DNA of 64,000 nt from Xylogone sp. PMI_703. Lineage: Eukaryota; Ascomycota; Leotiomycetes. The notes beneath the pieces were generated by a model. The model ran no database searches. It was not told the origin of the DNA and saw only the letters and a list, made by a program, of their open reading frames with translations. A program made the position numbers and the translations under genes. Location of the stretch: positions 4,836,001 through 4,900,000 of the forward strand of contig JAJTUQ010000002.1 of the NCBI GenBank assembly GCA_021399445.1, given 5' to 3'. Below are positions 23,699 through 35,426 of the stretch, one piece after another; within the stretch, counting starts at the first letter, position 1, and each line of letters begins with the position of its first letter.

Positions 23699-26600
23699 GG
23701 TTTGCAGTTGCTCTTCTCCGGGAATGGGGATTGGAAGGAAAGGGAAAGAGAGAGAGAAGGTCTACCGGACTCGCATGGCTGGTTGATAATGATTAAAAGG
23801 CCAGTAGCACTGTACTATATGATTCAGACACGGAAAGGCAGGCGAGGCAGGCTAGGGAGAGGAAAAAGTGGGCGCGATAGGTCGTGGGCATCATCGAGGG
23901 CGCTGCGAGGCTGCGGAGTCACTAGAGCGAGTCTGGCCTTTCGGGCAACGCAGGGAAGGAGGGAGATGCAGGATGGATGCTGATTGCTCGTTGGAAGAGA
24001 CGCAGGACAGTGCCGTTACCAATCTGCACGAATCAGCTCTCCAGCTTTCCAGCAGCTATCTTACTGTCATGACCGCAATTACACAGTGGGCGGTGCTGTA
24101 CCTGTATACGACCTGTATGCTGCTGTATGTACAGTACCAGCGTGATGGGAGGAACCACTGCGGATTTTGTGAAGCTGTGGATGCAGTGGATGTCCCACCT
24201 GCGCCGGGCCCAGGGGATGGATTGTCGGCGAGAGGAAAAGTGGTTTGAGTCACCCGGCCAATGGCCAATGACGACGAGGCAGATGGCATCAGTGACTGGC
24301 TGCATTGCACCAACAGCACCACCAACAGCAGCTCCCCCCAGCTCTCTTCTATGTGGGCTCTGTGGGCTCTCGTCTTGGGAGTTTGCTGCACAAACTACGC
24401 CATCGTACCGAGCGAGGCGGGGTGGTTTTTCCCAGGTGGCTTGACCGCCGCCGCAAGCCGTCGCTAGGCAAGATCCAGCAGGTGCCAGCCCGTTTGGCAG
24501 CATGGTTGAAGGGAACGCTCGCGGTGAAGGACTCGGCGGGGGCGTCAAACCACGCGGACCACCAGCCGGGCTGCCCTGCGGCGGACATGCAGTGCAGTGG
24601 CCCAGAGAGGGCAGCGAGCCTTGCCTTTCTCAGCCGTGCATCCACCCACGGATGGCCCCTTTGAGCACCCTTGGACCCCAAGTCCCGTTGCCCCAGCACA
24701 CCCTACACAGTGGTACACAGCCTACACAGCCTACACAGCACCCTACAGCGCATGTCCTGTACTGTATGGTACTTAAAAGCCAGCCCTGGACCCGGGCCCA
24801 GGTCGCCTGATAGTGGAGGCGATGGCATCCGGAGATGGTGTTCAGCGAAAAGCCTCTTGCATACACATACTCTCCGTACACACACACACTTTTACCCTCG
24901 TAATTATATGAATGACTAATTCAGTGCGATAAGTTTGCCTTGGGCTGTTGAAGCGGTGAGGAAGAAGGAGATAAAGATAGAGCATCCAAGAGTCATCTGC
25001 CTGGCCAGGATCTAGTAACGGTATGCAAGTACAGTAGCGGTAGCAGTAACAGCAGCAACGGCACCAGCACCAGCACCAGCACCAGCACCAGCACCAGCAC
25101 CAGCACCAGCACCAGCACCAGCACCAGCACCAGCACCAGCACCAGCAGCAGTGGGTGGCAAGCAGAGCGCAACACTCATCCTCACACTCTCACTCAACTC
25201 ACGCTCATTCTCTCTCATTCTCTCTCTCACTCACACACCCTCACCTCGTTCCCGCACTGAGACAGTCACCCCTCTCTAATCATCCACACCACTACACTAC
25301 TTGTCTCTCGCCAGGCAGAAACTCCTCTCATCGCAATTACTGTGATTTTTCCATGTGTGCCATCCGCCGCCAATAGCCCATATTCTTTTTTTCACCTCAA
25401 GTACTGCAGTCTCTCCTTTTTCTTCCTAAGCCGATTCCTTTTGCTACCGTATTTGCATCTCTCGCCATGTGCTTTCAGCTCAGAACGTTGTACCAAAGTG
25501 TTTTACATGCCTCTTGTGAGACCTGCCTTCAGCCCTGAATTGCTTCTTTATTGTCTCGAGCACTCCCCTTATTTCTTTTCCTCGTTCGTCTAATTAAATT
25601 ATGATCTTCTTGCTTTGTCAGTGCCGTGTTTCTCGTGTTCTTTTTTTGTTTCATTTTCTGTCTGGTACCTGCAGACTTCCATGGTTGCACAATCCAACTA
25701 AGTAAAAGGTACGGTTTCTCAGCTAGAGATACATGTCTAATTACCTTGCCACGACTTAACTACTAAACCTCGGTCCTCGATGAACTCAGGGGAGCATCAA
25801 TTTGAAGAATTAGGTATATCTTTGTAATTGTGCTCTTTCAAAAAAGAATTATAGAAAAAGCATTCGTCTGTATTACCTTTTGTAAGACCTTCATGCAGAG
25901 GCGTAAGTTAACTGATAGCAAATAAGGTGGCATCTTCGCGAAAGAAGTATAGTTGTAGTTATGAGATATACATCCTCTGTAGTCAATTTCATTCCAAAGC
26001 CCCTTGTTTCCTTTCCTAACACGGCTATAGCCCTCTTCCATGCTCCGAGAGATCAATCCGTGGTAACACAATTTCGAAATTACCTCCATAGTGGATCTTA
26101 GAATCTATCGCAAAGTTACCAACGAAGAGATTGCAGTCATAGTGAAAGAAACATATTATGCTTTGCCAGTGAAAAGAATAGCAAATGCCAAGCTAGGCAG
26201 CATATTGGAAGCATTCAAGGCTCTCCCACAAAAGCTGCCCTCTCTATGATATGATATGCATTGGGATGCCCGCTACCAGTAGCTATTCCCTGCGGGCTAC
26301 GAGCATATGGAGTTACGCCGACCGAACCTATCTGTTCACTCTCTCAAGGCGGTTGAAGCAGGAGAAGAACAGTGCTGGATGGGATGGCAACTTCAAGCTG
26401 GGAAGATAATGACATCACATGAGTTCATATTTCAATTTGAATAACTAGTTCCATTTTGTAAACATACTCGCCAGATGGATTACTCAAAAACATTTATATA
26501 CGTCGGTATGACGGAACCTGCATCCGAAGGCGGTCTTTTGCTCCATATGGACACCAATATAGATGGGACTGGACCTGTCGATCATGTACTGTACAACTCA

Positions 26601-27521
26601 TCCAAGGAAAACTCATTGTGGCCTCGTACAGTATATCAAACAGTGTAAATAAACCGTGGTTTATAGTTATCGAAGCTATGAGATATTATCAGTACCGAGC
26701 AGTAACAGATGTGATGTGATCATCTTTGCGATGAGTTCACGGAGTAAAGGTTCGAGGACCTAGCCTCTAGACGCTAAAGTTATAGGGTGGTCCAGAGCTC
26801 TTGATAGGCAATCTCATTGCGCATATTCGACTACGAATATCCAGATGGAGCAGACTGCGCTTCAATGTCTTTTTTGACGACGGATAAAATAGTAAGTTGC
26901 TTATGTTACTTTGTGAGAGCACACACACCAAAGAGTTCTTTCACGTCAAATAAACACTGTAATGCATTTTATGCACTGACGTTGATTACTCCTGCTGGTC
27001 CTGCCCGTCTCACCAATGAAGCTCCGTCAAACAATATCAGTGCGTCGCATTGTTTGAGGACGCGACCCCCGATTGGCTTGAACGCGACTTCGATCCACGG
27101 CAAGGCACGCCCTATCACCGTGAACCGACTCCTCATTCAGAACCTCAGACCTCATTCCACCAGCCATTGTCCGTCAGCCTCAAATCATTCCTTTGATATA
27201 ACGCCCAGTCTTTCTTTCCAAATCACCATTATCTCCCAAAAATCAACTGCTGGACGTTTTAACTCTCACCTGATTTCAGATCGAAAACCTACTGCGACCC
27301 CGTCGCCAGAGCCTCTTCCCGTGCCGAATAGCTCCCCATCCTTCCATAGCGAAAAACCAAATATCGTCACGGTCGGCCGGGCAGCGGCGTCCCTGGAATT
27401 GCTTTTCTTCAGCGTACAGATACGAGTCAAGCTATTGCCGTTGACGAAAACCTAAGGTGTACATCACAAAAGAGCTGGTGCTGCCGTTTGACCTGGCGTC
27501 AGCACCTCCCATCACATCAGC
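23699..27521. other. 3.8 kb divergent intergenic region
   Basis: Spacer between the starts of the ABC transporter and CAC2. The first kilobase is GC-rich, then come four TACACAG words (24704-24738), the CACCAG microsatellite and CT/CA-rich sequence to about 25330. Beyond that it is unremarkable. An open frame of 212 codons at 26817-27455 has no family resemblance and probably overlaps the CAC2 promoter or leader. Confidence 0.45.
25062..25148. repeat. (CACCAG)n hexanucleotide microsatellite
   Basis: About 14 uninterrupted copies of the hexamer CACCAG, trailing into CAGCAG. It is flanked upstream by imperfect AGCAG repeats and downstream by CT/CA-rich low-complexity sequence. Open frames across it would encode only Gly-Ala or Leu-Val runs and are not credible genes. 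It lies about 1.4 kb upstream of the ABC transporter start and 2.4 kb upstream of CAC2. Confidence 0.95.
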
Positions 27522-29964
27522 ATGAGGGCCACGCCGTTAATTGTGAACTGGCACAATGACAACGCGCCAATATACTCTGCTCACTACGAGCCCCATGGTA
27601 AAGGACGGTTAGCAACTGGAGGAGGTGACACAAACGTTCGGGTATGGATGATGCTCTTCCCGAAACAAGAGGATCGCAAGCTGACATCTCTTGATAGTTA
27701 TGGCGATTGGAAGATGATGGTGAAGAGCGCAAAGTTGAGTACCTTTCCACCTTGAGTAAACATACTCAAGCTGTCAACGTAGTGCGATGGGCTCCTAAAG
27801 GTACAATGATCGATCCCAAGCTTCCATGAGCGGGTTACTAACTAACTGCCTGTCATAGGAGAGCTTCTTGCTTCTGCAGGAGACGACGGTAACGTCATCC
27901 TATGGGTTCCCTCCGAAGTCCACAACGGCGGTGCTGTATTTGGAGGAGATGGGATCGAAGATAAGGAGACATGGCGGACTAAGCATATGTGCCGATCATC
28001 AGGCGCTGAGATATATGATCTCGCATGGTCGCTTGATGCGCTCTACTTCATAATAGGTAGTATGGATAATGTAGCGAGGATATACAATGCCCAGACAGGT
28101 ACGTAGTAGTACTCGCCCCGTTGAAGACCATAATTCTAACATTCATGAACTAGGTCAACTTATTCGACAGATTGCCGAACACCAGCATTATGTGCAAGGC
28201 GTCGCCTGGGATCCTCTCAATGAATATATCGCGACCCAATCATCGGATCGATCGGTACACATATATACCATGAAAACAAAAGATGGCCAGTATGCTCTTG
28301 ATAATAGAGAAGACCCAAAGAGGATTGGCCATAACCTCAAAATGGACCTCCCGGCTCGGAGGATATCTGCAGAGAGCCCCGCAACCCCAGAAAACGGACT
28401 ACGAGCCCAGTTATTGACGGAAACCTCAAACGCAATCGGATCGCCTGTTCCTTCTTGCCCAGGTACACCAACGTCCGTGGCATTGCCGATGAATCCGCCG
28501 AGCGTGATCTCCCACAGTCGAAGATCTTCTTTTGGCTCGTCAATGTCTATGCGGCGCTCCGTGTCCCCAGCCCCATCACTACCATTGCCTGCTGTCATGC
28601 CAATGGAAGCCTCTCCCAAACCCTACACAGGCCTCGGTGTAAAGAATGCGAATCTATACGCAAATGATACCCTCAAGTCATTCTTTCGCCGGCTGACCTT
28701 CACACCAGACGGCAGCCTTCTGCTTACACCAGCAGGTCTATACCAGACACAACACCGTGCCGCTGATGAAACCGGCAAGCCAAGCTATGAAGTTATTAAT
28801 ACCGTATACATATACTCGCGAGGTGGTATCAATAAGCCACCCATTGCACATTTACCAGGACATAAAAAGCCTTCTGTTGTGGTCAAATGCTCGCCCGTAT
28901 TCTACACAGTTAGAAAAACAACTACACCTACGAAGCACATTACGATAGATACCAACTCAGCTGAAGAGCCGATGGCTCCATTACCGGAGCCTATAGTACC
29001 TAAATCTCCAGCAGCTCCCAAGGAGCCTCCGGCATTTGTATCGCACACTAGCGATCCATCTAGTGCTACACCTAGGTCGAAGCCGAGTTCATTGGAGGTG
29101 GAGACGAGCGCAGCCTCTCCAGGACCAACTCTGGCCTTTTCATTGCCCTACCGCATGGTCTATGCAGTTGCCACAGAAGATTCTGTTCTGTTATATGACA
29201 CTGAACAACAGACGCCATTATGTATCGTGAGCAACTTACACTGCGCTACCTTTACGGATTTAACCTGGTATGGTTGACCTCATCCACATATTTCAATGGA
29301 TGCTGACAGTATTTTTAGGTCAAGCGATGGACTTACTTTATTGATGACATCCTCGGATGGCTTCTGCTCGACTCTGTCGTTCAGCCCTAGTGAACTTGGT
29401 CAGGTCTACACCGATGAAGTCCCTACCGGAAAACACAGCACTGTTGGAGCCAGTGCAGTTTCTTCCTCCCAGAATACCCCTATGGCGACTCCCACAAATA
29501 TTGCACCGCAATCTCCCTTCCACAACTCCAACACACTTCTAAGTACCCATCATCGAACACCCTCGAATCCTACTGCTCCTTCTCCTTCAGTTAGCTCCAT
29601 TCGCCCTGTTGGCCCGTCATCCCCAACTCGCTCAAATTCAACATCCTCAGTTGCCACACAAGCGTCCACATTCACGACGCCTTTACCAAATACTATTATT
29701 AGCAATCCACCGCTTGTGTCTGGCAGTCTACCCAGTATATCTGCCACTCCTAGTTCCAGCAACAGCACTGGCTTCGTATCGGGCGTACCGATAAACACAC
29801 CACCTCAGACCCCAAGGAGTACGGCGAGTAGTGTAAGCGCGGCTGGGGTTAAGAGAGAAGCCAGTGAGAGCGAGAAAGAGGATGGTGGGCAAGAGAAGAA
29901 GAGAAGGCGAGTGGCACCAACACTCGTTAGTACTGATAGTGCTCAGCCTGATGCCGCAACTTGA
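27522..29964 (+). CDS. cac2: Chromatin assembly factor 1 subunit B (Cac2/p60)
   Basis: WD40 subunit of CAF-1, which deposits H3-H4 behind replication forks. Exons 27522-27641, 27698-27800, 27859-28098, 28154-29267 and 29319-29964 (introns 56, 58, 55 and 51 bp) give 740 aa. The start MRATPLIVNWHNDNAPIYSA and the following repeats (GGGDTNVRLW, KHTQAVNVVRWAPKGE, SAGDDGNVILWVP, YDLAWS, VQGVAWDPLNEYIATQSSD) match the CAF-1 p60/HIR type of beta-propeller. A proline- and serine-rich insert sits near the middle, and the C-terminus is a low-complexity Ser/Thr/Pro tail ending in a basic cluster KKRRR that could be a nuclear localisation signal. HIRA-like proteins are the nearest alternative, but the N-terminus favours Cac2. 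Confidence 0.93.
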
Positions 29965-31344
29965 GCACCCGTCAGCAAGGGATATCATTCTTCAACGATA
30001 AAGCAGGTGTTACAGCGTAAGGGATTCTATGTTGGGTTTGGTGTTTAGGATGGCGGGTATTGGGAAGAATAGGGATTTCAAAAAAAGTATATGTTATTCA
30101 AGTAATGTGTAACGGCCACGTGGACACATGATGAGGCGTTTTTTGATTTCTATGATTTGGCTTTTGATTTTCTTCTTCGTCTCTCATTTTGTATAACAAT
30201 TCCATGATGGATGGGCATCGCTTGTGCCTATTTCTTTCTAATATCATAAGAGGTCACTCGGATCTATGATTTCGTGGCCTGCATGATATGCAGCACTGTG
30301 CCTGGTGGCTTTATCAATCATTTGATGCGGTTTATGTCTTGGTGATACATTGGTCTATTTGTCTTTCAAGTGAAATGTGGAGGATGGAGAAATAAAGAGG
30401 CATAGTAACAATAATGGACAGGGTTTGAATGAGAATGGTAAAATTCTGCTGCTAGGCTGAGGGCTTAGGGATGCAATAGAGTGAGTGCCCTGAGGGGTGT
30501 GAAGGCATTTTTAAACCGCAACGGAAATGTTGAGTCTTAAGGTAATACCTAAAGTACAGTATCCTCATTATTCTTGTTGCCCGAGCAAAATCTAAAATTG
30601 GTATTCAAATTTTGGTATCAAAAGACTATATTGATGATTTTCTTTATTACACTGATGAGGATGATATAGACCACTATCCCTTCATGTTGCAAGGAAGGTG
30701 AAAAGTCCTAAAAAAAAGGGTAAAATACCACGGTGGTCATGGAGGCCACGAAAATCAAAGGCACACATTATGCAATCTAATGAGTTCCGCTTGGTAAATT
30801 ATGGGTAATTTCCACTCTGACATGCAACAAAAAGAATGTGCAACACCCCTTCTTTACGCCCGTGTTATTACATTATTGGATGGGATGGCGTGTTGTGGTT
30901 GGATCCTGCGTGTGATTACCAACATGAGGATTGGCTGTCGTTTGTGTGCGTTTATTTAGGCGATTTTAGGGGACTTGTTGGCTGGTTGGAAGGGCGGAAT
31001 TTACAGTATTAATGTGAGATCAGATCAGCGAATGCCCGTAGCAGTTAGTTACTCTCGTTACTGTACGGTGGTTACATGCATGCAGCTACCCAATACGGTA
31101 ATTGGTGAGAGGTGCGCTGCATGAATTTATGTGGGATTTCAATTTCTTTTTAACATGGAAATTGAGACTGCTTTCCTCTTTATGTTCTACGGAGATAAGA
31201 TAGGAAAATAGGATAAAACTATGCTAACATTATATTGTCATATAACCTATGTGCGTATATATATCATACATTCGTTAAGCATCCATTTTACTTTTTAATC
31301 AAATCACTTTCTCCGCCCAAAGCTTTTATTTTCTTCATTTTTGT
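29965..31344. other. Convergent intergenic region, CAC2 and SSADH
   Basis: This 1.4-kb AT-rich spacer lies between two convergent genes and should hold both 3' UTRs. No open frame or repeat of note was found. Confidence 0.5.
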
Positions 31345-33079
31345 TTAGCTTTGCAGGGGTTGGCTCATTCCTCCTAATGTAACCATCTTTATAGTCTGGT
31401 ATTCACTGATTCCATACATGCTACCCTCTCTGCCGAAGCCGGACTGCTTAACACCACCAAACGGTGCAGCAGTGTCGCTTATAAGACCCGTGTTAACACC
31501 TACCATACCAACCTCCAAGGCCTCTGCAACTCTATAGCAGCGTTGAATATCTCGACTGAAGAAGTATCCAGCGAGTCCGACTTCGGATGCATTAGCCATC
31601 TTCGCAACCTCTGCTTCGGTGTCGAATTTAAAGAGACCGGCAACAGGACCAAAGGTCTCCTCGCTAGCAATTGCCATCTCGGATGTCAAGCCCGTGATAA
31701 CAGTTGGCTGGAAGAAATTCGACCCTACGTCAGGTAGTCTCTGGCCTCCCTGAATAACCTTTGCGCCATGCTTTTCTGCATCTTTCACATGTGCCTCAAC
31801 CTTGTTGACAGCTCGGTCATGAATCAGTGGGCCGTGTGTAGTGCCTTCGGCGAATCCGTTGCCAACTTTGAATTCCTTGACCTTAGCAGCTAGCTTTTGA
31901 GCAAATACATCATAGATGCCAGACTGCACATAGATTCTGTTAGCGCATACACATGTTTGGCCCGAGCTACGGAATTTAGATGCGATGGCACCAGCAACAG
32001 CGACGTCAACATCAGCATCATCGAATACGATGAATGGTGCATTTCCTCCTAGTTCAAAGGACAGTTTCTTCAGAGTTGAGCTAGATTGTTTCATGAGCAG
32101 CTTTCCAACTGGTGTTGAACCGGTGAATGAGACTTTTTTGATAGTAGGTGATTCGCAGAGAAGCTCGCCAATTGCTGGCGTATGTTTGAGACTGGTCACA
32201 AAGTTTACAACACCCTTTGGAATGCCAGCTCGGTGGGCTAATTCGGCCAATGCTAGTGCAGTGAATGGTGTCTCGCCAGGCGATTTGGCTACTACTGTGC
32301 AACCAGCTGCAAGAGCGGGACCGATCTTTCTGGTTATCATAGCAGCGGGGAAATTCCATCTGTCAGAAGCGTCAGCGGCTGGGAGAAAACAATACTTGAG
32401 CAAGGAACTTACGGTGTAATAAGACCACAGACCCCAACAGGCTCTTTGATCGTGAATACCCTATTTCCAGGAATTGAAGCGGGGATAGTATCTCCATATG
32501 TTCTAGGAGCCTCTTCACTGAACCACTCCAAAAAGTTCGCCGCATACGCAGCTTCTCCTTTAGCATCAGCTAGAGGCTTGCCATTTTCCCATGTAATGAG
32601 CTTCGCAATATCTTCAGAGTTCTCTACCATGAGGTCATACCACTTCCGAAGCAACTTTGAGCGCTCGCGACCGGTCTTGGACCGGAAGGACGGGAAAGCA
32701 GCGGCTGCAGCATCGATGGCAGCTTGAGTATCTTCAAGTTCGAACTCTGGACAGGTACCAATAAGTTGGCCGGTTGCAGGATCTATAAGTTACAGGAACT
32801 TGATTAGTATTGATCTTTCCACGGTCGCGCAGAGTTTTGGGAGTGACCCATACCATGGACTTCAAAAGTCTTGCCGGATTTCGCCTTCACCCACTCCCCG
32901 TTGACGTAGGTGACATCAGTCTTAAACAGACTTGGATCGTTGAGCTTTGGTGGTGCAGGAGACATGTTGGATGAATAGTTACAGGAGTAAATAGCAGGAA
33001 GAGTGTATTTTTGAAAGTAGCATCGTGGTATTCTTGCGCTTCGCGCAGCTTTTGAGGTCGTGCGGAGAAGGGAGGCCAT
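31345..33079 (-). CDS. Succinate-semialdehyde dehydrogenase (NAD(P)+)
   Basis: Aldehyde dehydrogenase of the GabD/Uga2 type, which oxidises succinate semialdehyde to succinate in the GABA shunt. Exons 33079-32854, 32782-32413 and 32359-31345 (introns 71 and 53 bp) give 536 aa. It shows the cofactor fold motif SFTGSTPVGK, the general-base Glu in FELGGNAPF, the catalytic Cys in SSGQTCVCANR, and the C-terminal GGVKQSGFGREGS. The first 38 residues are rich in Arg, Ser and Ala and look like a mitochondrial presequence. A second Met (codon at 32965) begins the conserved enzyme body, so one gene could make mitochondrial and cytosolic forms. The transposon begins about 460 bp upstream of the start codon. 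Confidence 0.93.
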
Positions 33080-33537
33080 GTTGATTAGTATGACGAAATT
33101 GTGTAAGCGGGGGGTATAGAAGATAATGTCCCGGAAGACAGAAGAGACGCGTTATCGAGCCGGAAGTAGAAATCTCATTGAAATTTGAGCTTAAATTAGC
33201 TCAATTAGGTCAATTGGGGCGACAAGTATGATTTGGAGGTGGTTGTTGAAGATTGCTTGGTGGAGGGGAAGATAGGGGAGCGGTAGTCCTCTAGCTCAGC
33301 GCTGAAAGCTACAGGTGGGGTTGCCGTTGGGGTAACAAAGCCTGAGTTTATAGGCAGCACGGAACCTATTTTGCGACCTCGGTAATAGTGAAGCGAGCGA
33401 AGCGATCGAAGTTAGAAAATACACTGAGAATAATAATCAAGAAGATGGACCCGATTGCTCGGGCATACCTGCTGCTCGCGCTATTACAGTTGGTTGGTTA
33501 GAAAGAATATGACTTACCTAAGATAACTTACCTATTA
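33080..33537. other. SSADH promoter up to the transposon
   Basis: 458 bp between the SSADH start codon and the left end of the transposon. It includes a GAAGCGAGCGAAGCGATCGAAG low-complexity word (33390-33411). No gene was seen. Confidence 0.45.
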
Positions 33538-33586
33538 ACGTAATTCCCGGCCTCACCGACCACCCGGTCCCACCGACCACCCTCCC
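33538..33586 (+). repeat. Left terminal inverted repeat
   Basis: Matches the reverse complement of 35378-35426 at 48 of 49 positions; the difference is at 33551. It includes CACCGACCACCC at 33554-33565 and 33571-33582. Confidence 0.93.
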
Positions 33587-33652
33587 ACCAAATCATCAAT
33601 TCTATCAACACCACAACCTTCAATAATTATTTTTCAACCACAACACACTCTA

Positions 33653-35317
33653 ATGGCGAAAATCCCAGATGTACAACAAGAAGGAAGGGTCCTTCTTGCT
33701 ATAGACGCGATCAAAAAAGGACGAATCACGTCTATTCGCAAAGCAGCACGTGTTTTTGACGTTCCTCGTTCTACGTTGAATGGTCGGCTTCAAGGTGCTC
33801 CTCAACACCAAACCACACATACAAAATCCTTTAGAATGTCCCAAATAGAGGAGGAATCGCTTGTACAGTGGATATTGTCTATGGGCAAGCGTGGATTACC
33901 CCCTAGGCCTTCAGGTGTACAGTCAATGGCTAATATATTGATTGCTGAACGTGGAGAGTCTACCCCTCCTCGGCCTGTAGGCAAAAACTGGTTTGGAGAC
34001 TTTGTTAAGCGTCACCCACAGTTAACTACCAAATATATACGTCGATATAACTATAAACGAGCCAAATGCGAAGACCCGAAGCTCATTCGAGAGTGGTTTG
34101 ATAATGTGATTGCTACAAAAGCGCAATATGGGATTCTGGATGAGGACACTTATAACTTTGACGAGACTGGCTTTGCTATGGGAGTTATTGCTTCTACTAA
34201 AGTAGTTACCTCTTCTGATTGTTATGGCAAACCTCCGCTTCTAGAACCTGGCAATAGAGAATGGGTGACAGCCATTGAATCGATTAGTGCTAGTGGTTGG
34301 GCTTTACCTCCTATGATTATATTCAAAGGAAAGGTTAAAATCCTTGGATGGTTTGACGGCCTACCAGCAGGTTGGAGAATTGAAGTTAGTGATAATGGGT
34401 GGACCAATAACGATATTGGCTTTGAATGGCTTCAAAAAATATTTGAGCCATTCAGTAGAGCTAAACTTAAAGGTCAATATCGTATGCTTGTTCTTGATGG
34501 CCACGGGAGCCATGTGACCCCTGAGTTTGACCGATATTGTATTCAAAACAATATTATTACTGTCTGTATGCCTCCACATTCATCTCATATTCTACAGCCT
34601 TTAGATGTGAGCTGTTTTGCGGTTTTAAAGCGTGCGTATGGAAGGGAAGTAGAAGCGAAAATACGCAAAGATATTCAACATATTGACAAGCTTGACTTTC
34701 TGGAAATATATCCAACCATACGTCAGGAAACCTTCAAATCAAACAATATTAGTCAAGGATTTGCAGCTACTGGGTTAGTTCCTTATGATCCTACTCGCGT
34801 TATGTCTAAATTGCGAGTAGAGGTTGAAGAGGCTCATACTCCCCCTCCTGAGAGCTCTGATAACAATTCAAGAGTGCTATGGGTTCCGGAGACTCCACAG
34901 AACACAATTCAATTACAAAAACAATATGAGGCTATCGAATCAAGGCTCCGGCAATATAGGAGCCCTTCTACACCTACTAGACTTGCGTTTGCTCAGCTTC
35001 TAAAGGGGTGCCAGATGGCTATGCATAGTGCTATATTTTTGGCCAAAGAAGTGGAGGATTTGAAGGCTGTAAACCGATCATTTCAACAGAAAGCGAAGAG
35101 GTCTAGAAAGCAAATAAGCCATACAGGCTCCTTGACCGCACAGGAGGCCCAGGAATTGGCTCAATCGAGTGCAATTGCTCAAGAAGTAGTAGAGGTAGCA
35201 AATCCGGAGGATATGACCCAAGCTTTGTCAGCACCACAGCGACGGCCACCTAAGTGCTCAGGTTGTGGAATTGTAGGGCATAGAATCACTAAATGCCCTA
35301 GTTTAGCTAACAACTAG
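33653..35317 (+). CDS. Pogo/Fot1-family DDE transposase
   Basis: Transposase of 554 aa in one exon. An N-terminal helix-turn-helix of psq type (about residues 12-48) is followed by a CENP-B-type HTH region (about 63-135). The catalytic DDE_1 core has Asp170 (NFDETG), Asp282 (LVLDGHGSH) and Asp318 (LQPLDVS). There are 35 residues between the last two, so it is the DD35D type. The C-terminal end has a coiled, charged stretch and a CCHC zinc knuckle CSGCGIVGHRITKC, seen in some fungal relatives. All catalytic residues and the frame are intact, so the protein could be active. The ATG chosen is the first in frame after the left end. Confidence 0.95.
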   Translation: MAKIPDVQQEGRVLLAIDAIKKGRITSIRKAARVFDVPRSTLNGRLQGAPQHQTTHTKSFRMSQIEEESLVQWILSMGKRGLPPRPSGVQSMANILIAERGESTPPRPVGKNWFGDFVKRHPQLTTKYIRRYNYKRAKCEDPKLIREWFDNVIATKAQYGILDEDTYNFDETGFAMGVIASTKVVTSSDCYGKPPLLEPGNREWVTAIESISASGWALPPMIIFKGKVKILGWFDGLPAGWRIEVSDNGWTNNDIGFEWLQKIFEPFSRAKLKGQYRMLVLDGHGSHVTPEFDRYCIQNNIITVCMPPHSSHILQPLDVSCFAVLKRAYGREVEAKIRKDIQHIDKLDFLEIYPTIRQETFKSNNISQGFAATGLVPYDPTRVMSKLRVEVEEAHTPPPESSDNNSRVLWVPETPQNTIQLQKQYEAIESRLRQYRSPSTPTRLAFAQLLKGCQMAMHSAIFLAKEVEDLKAVNRSFQQKAKRSRKQISHTGSLTAQEAQELAQSSAIAQEVVEVANPEDMTQALSAPQRRPPKCSGCGIVGHRITKCPSLANN

Positions 35318-35377
35318 ATATATTGCAATATAATTGTTTTGTGGTTGAATATTTTGGTATTGTATGCTCAAATGGTG

Positions 35378-35426
35378 GGGAGGGTGGTCGGTGGGACCGG
35401 GTGGTCGGTGAGACCGGGAATTACGT
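35378..35426 (-). repeat. Right terminal inverted repeat
   Basis: Inverted copy of the left end. The internal word GGGTGGTCGGTG occurs at 35382-35393 and 35399-35410. Confidence 0.93.

Larger units (their letters stand above)
33538..35426 (+). mobile_element. Pogo/Fot1-type DNA transposon, apparently complete
   Basis: An 1889-bp element bounded by 49-bp terminal inverted repeats (33538-33586 and 35378-35426) that differ at one position. The ends read ACGTAATTCCCGG. A TA dinucleotide flanks each end (33536-33537 and 35427-35428), the target duplication of the Tc1/mariner-pogo superfamily. Each repeat contains two copies of CACCGACCACCC, 17 bp apart. A single uninterrupted transposase gene lies inside. 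Nearly identical ends and an intact gene suggest recent insertion and little or no repeat-induced point mutation. Confidence 0.93.

Noticed and set aside
25062..25148. Regular repeats as a possible CRISPR array
   Set aside because: It is a 6-bp tandem repeat without spacers, in a eukaryotic genome.
24993..25230. Open frames encoding Leu-Val or Gly-Ala runs
   Set aside because: They are translations of the CACCAG microsatellite.
26749..26760. GGTTCGAGGACC, resembling a tRNA B box
   Set aside because: The CC spacing is wrong, and no A box or cloverleaf fits the flanks.
26817..27455. 212-codon plus-strand frame upstream of CAC2
   Set aside because: Ser/Pro/Thr-rich without motifs; it ends just before the CAC2 start and is more likely promoter or leader.
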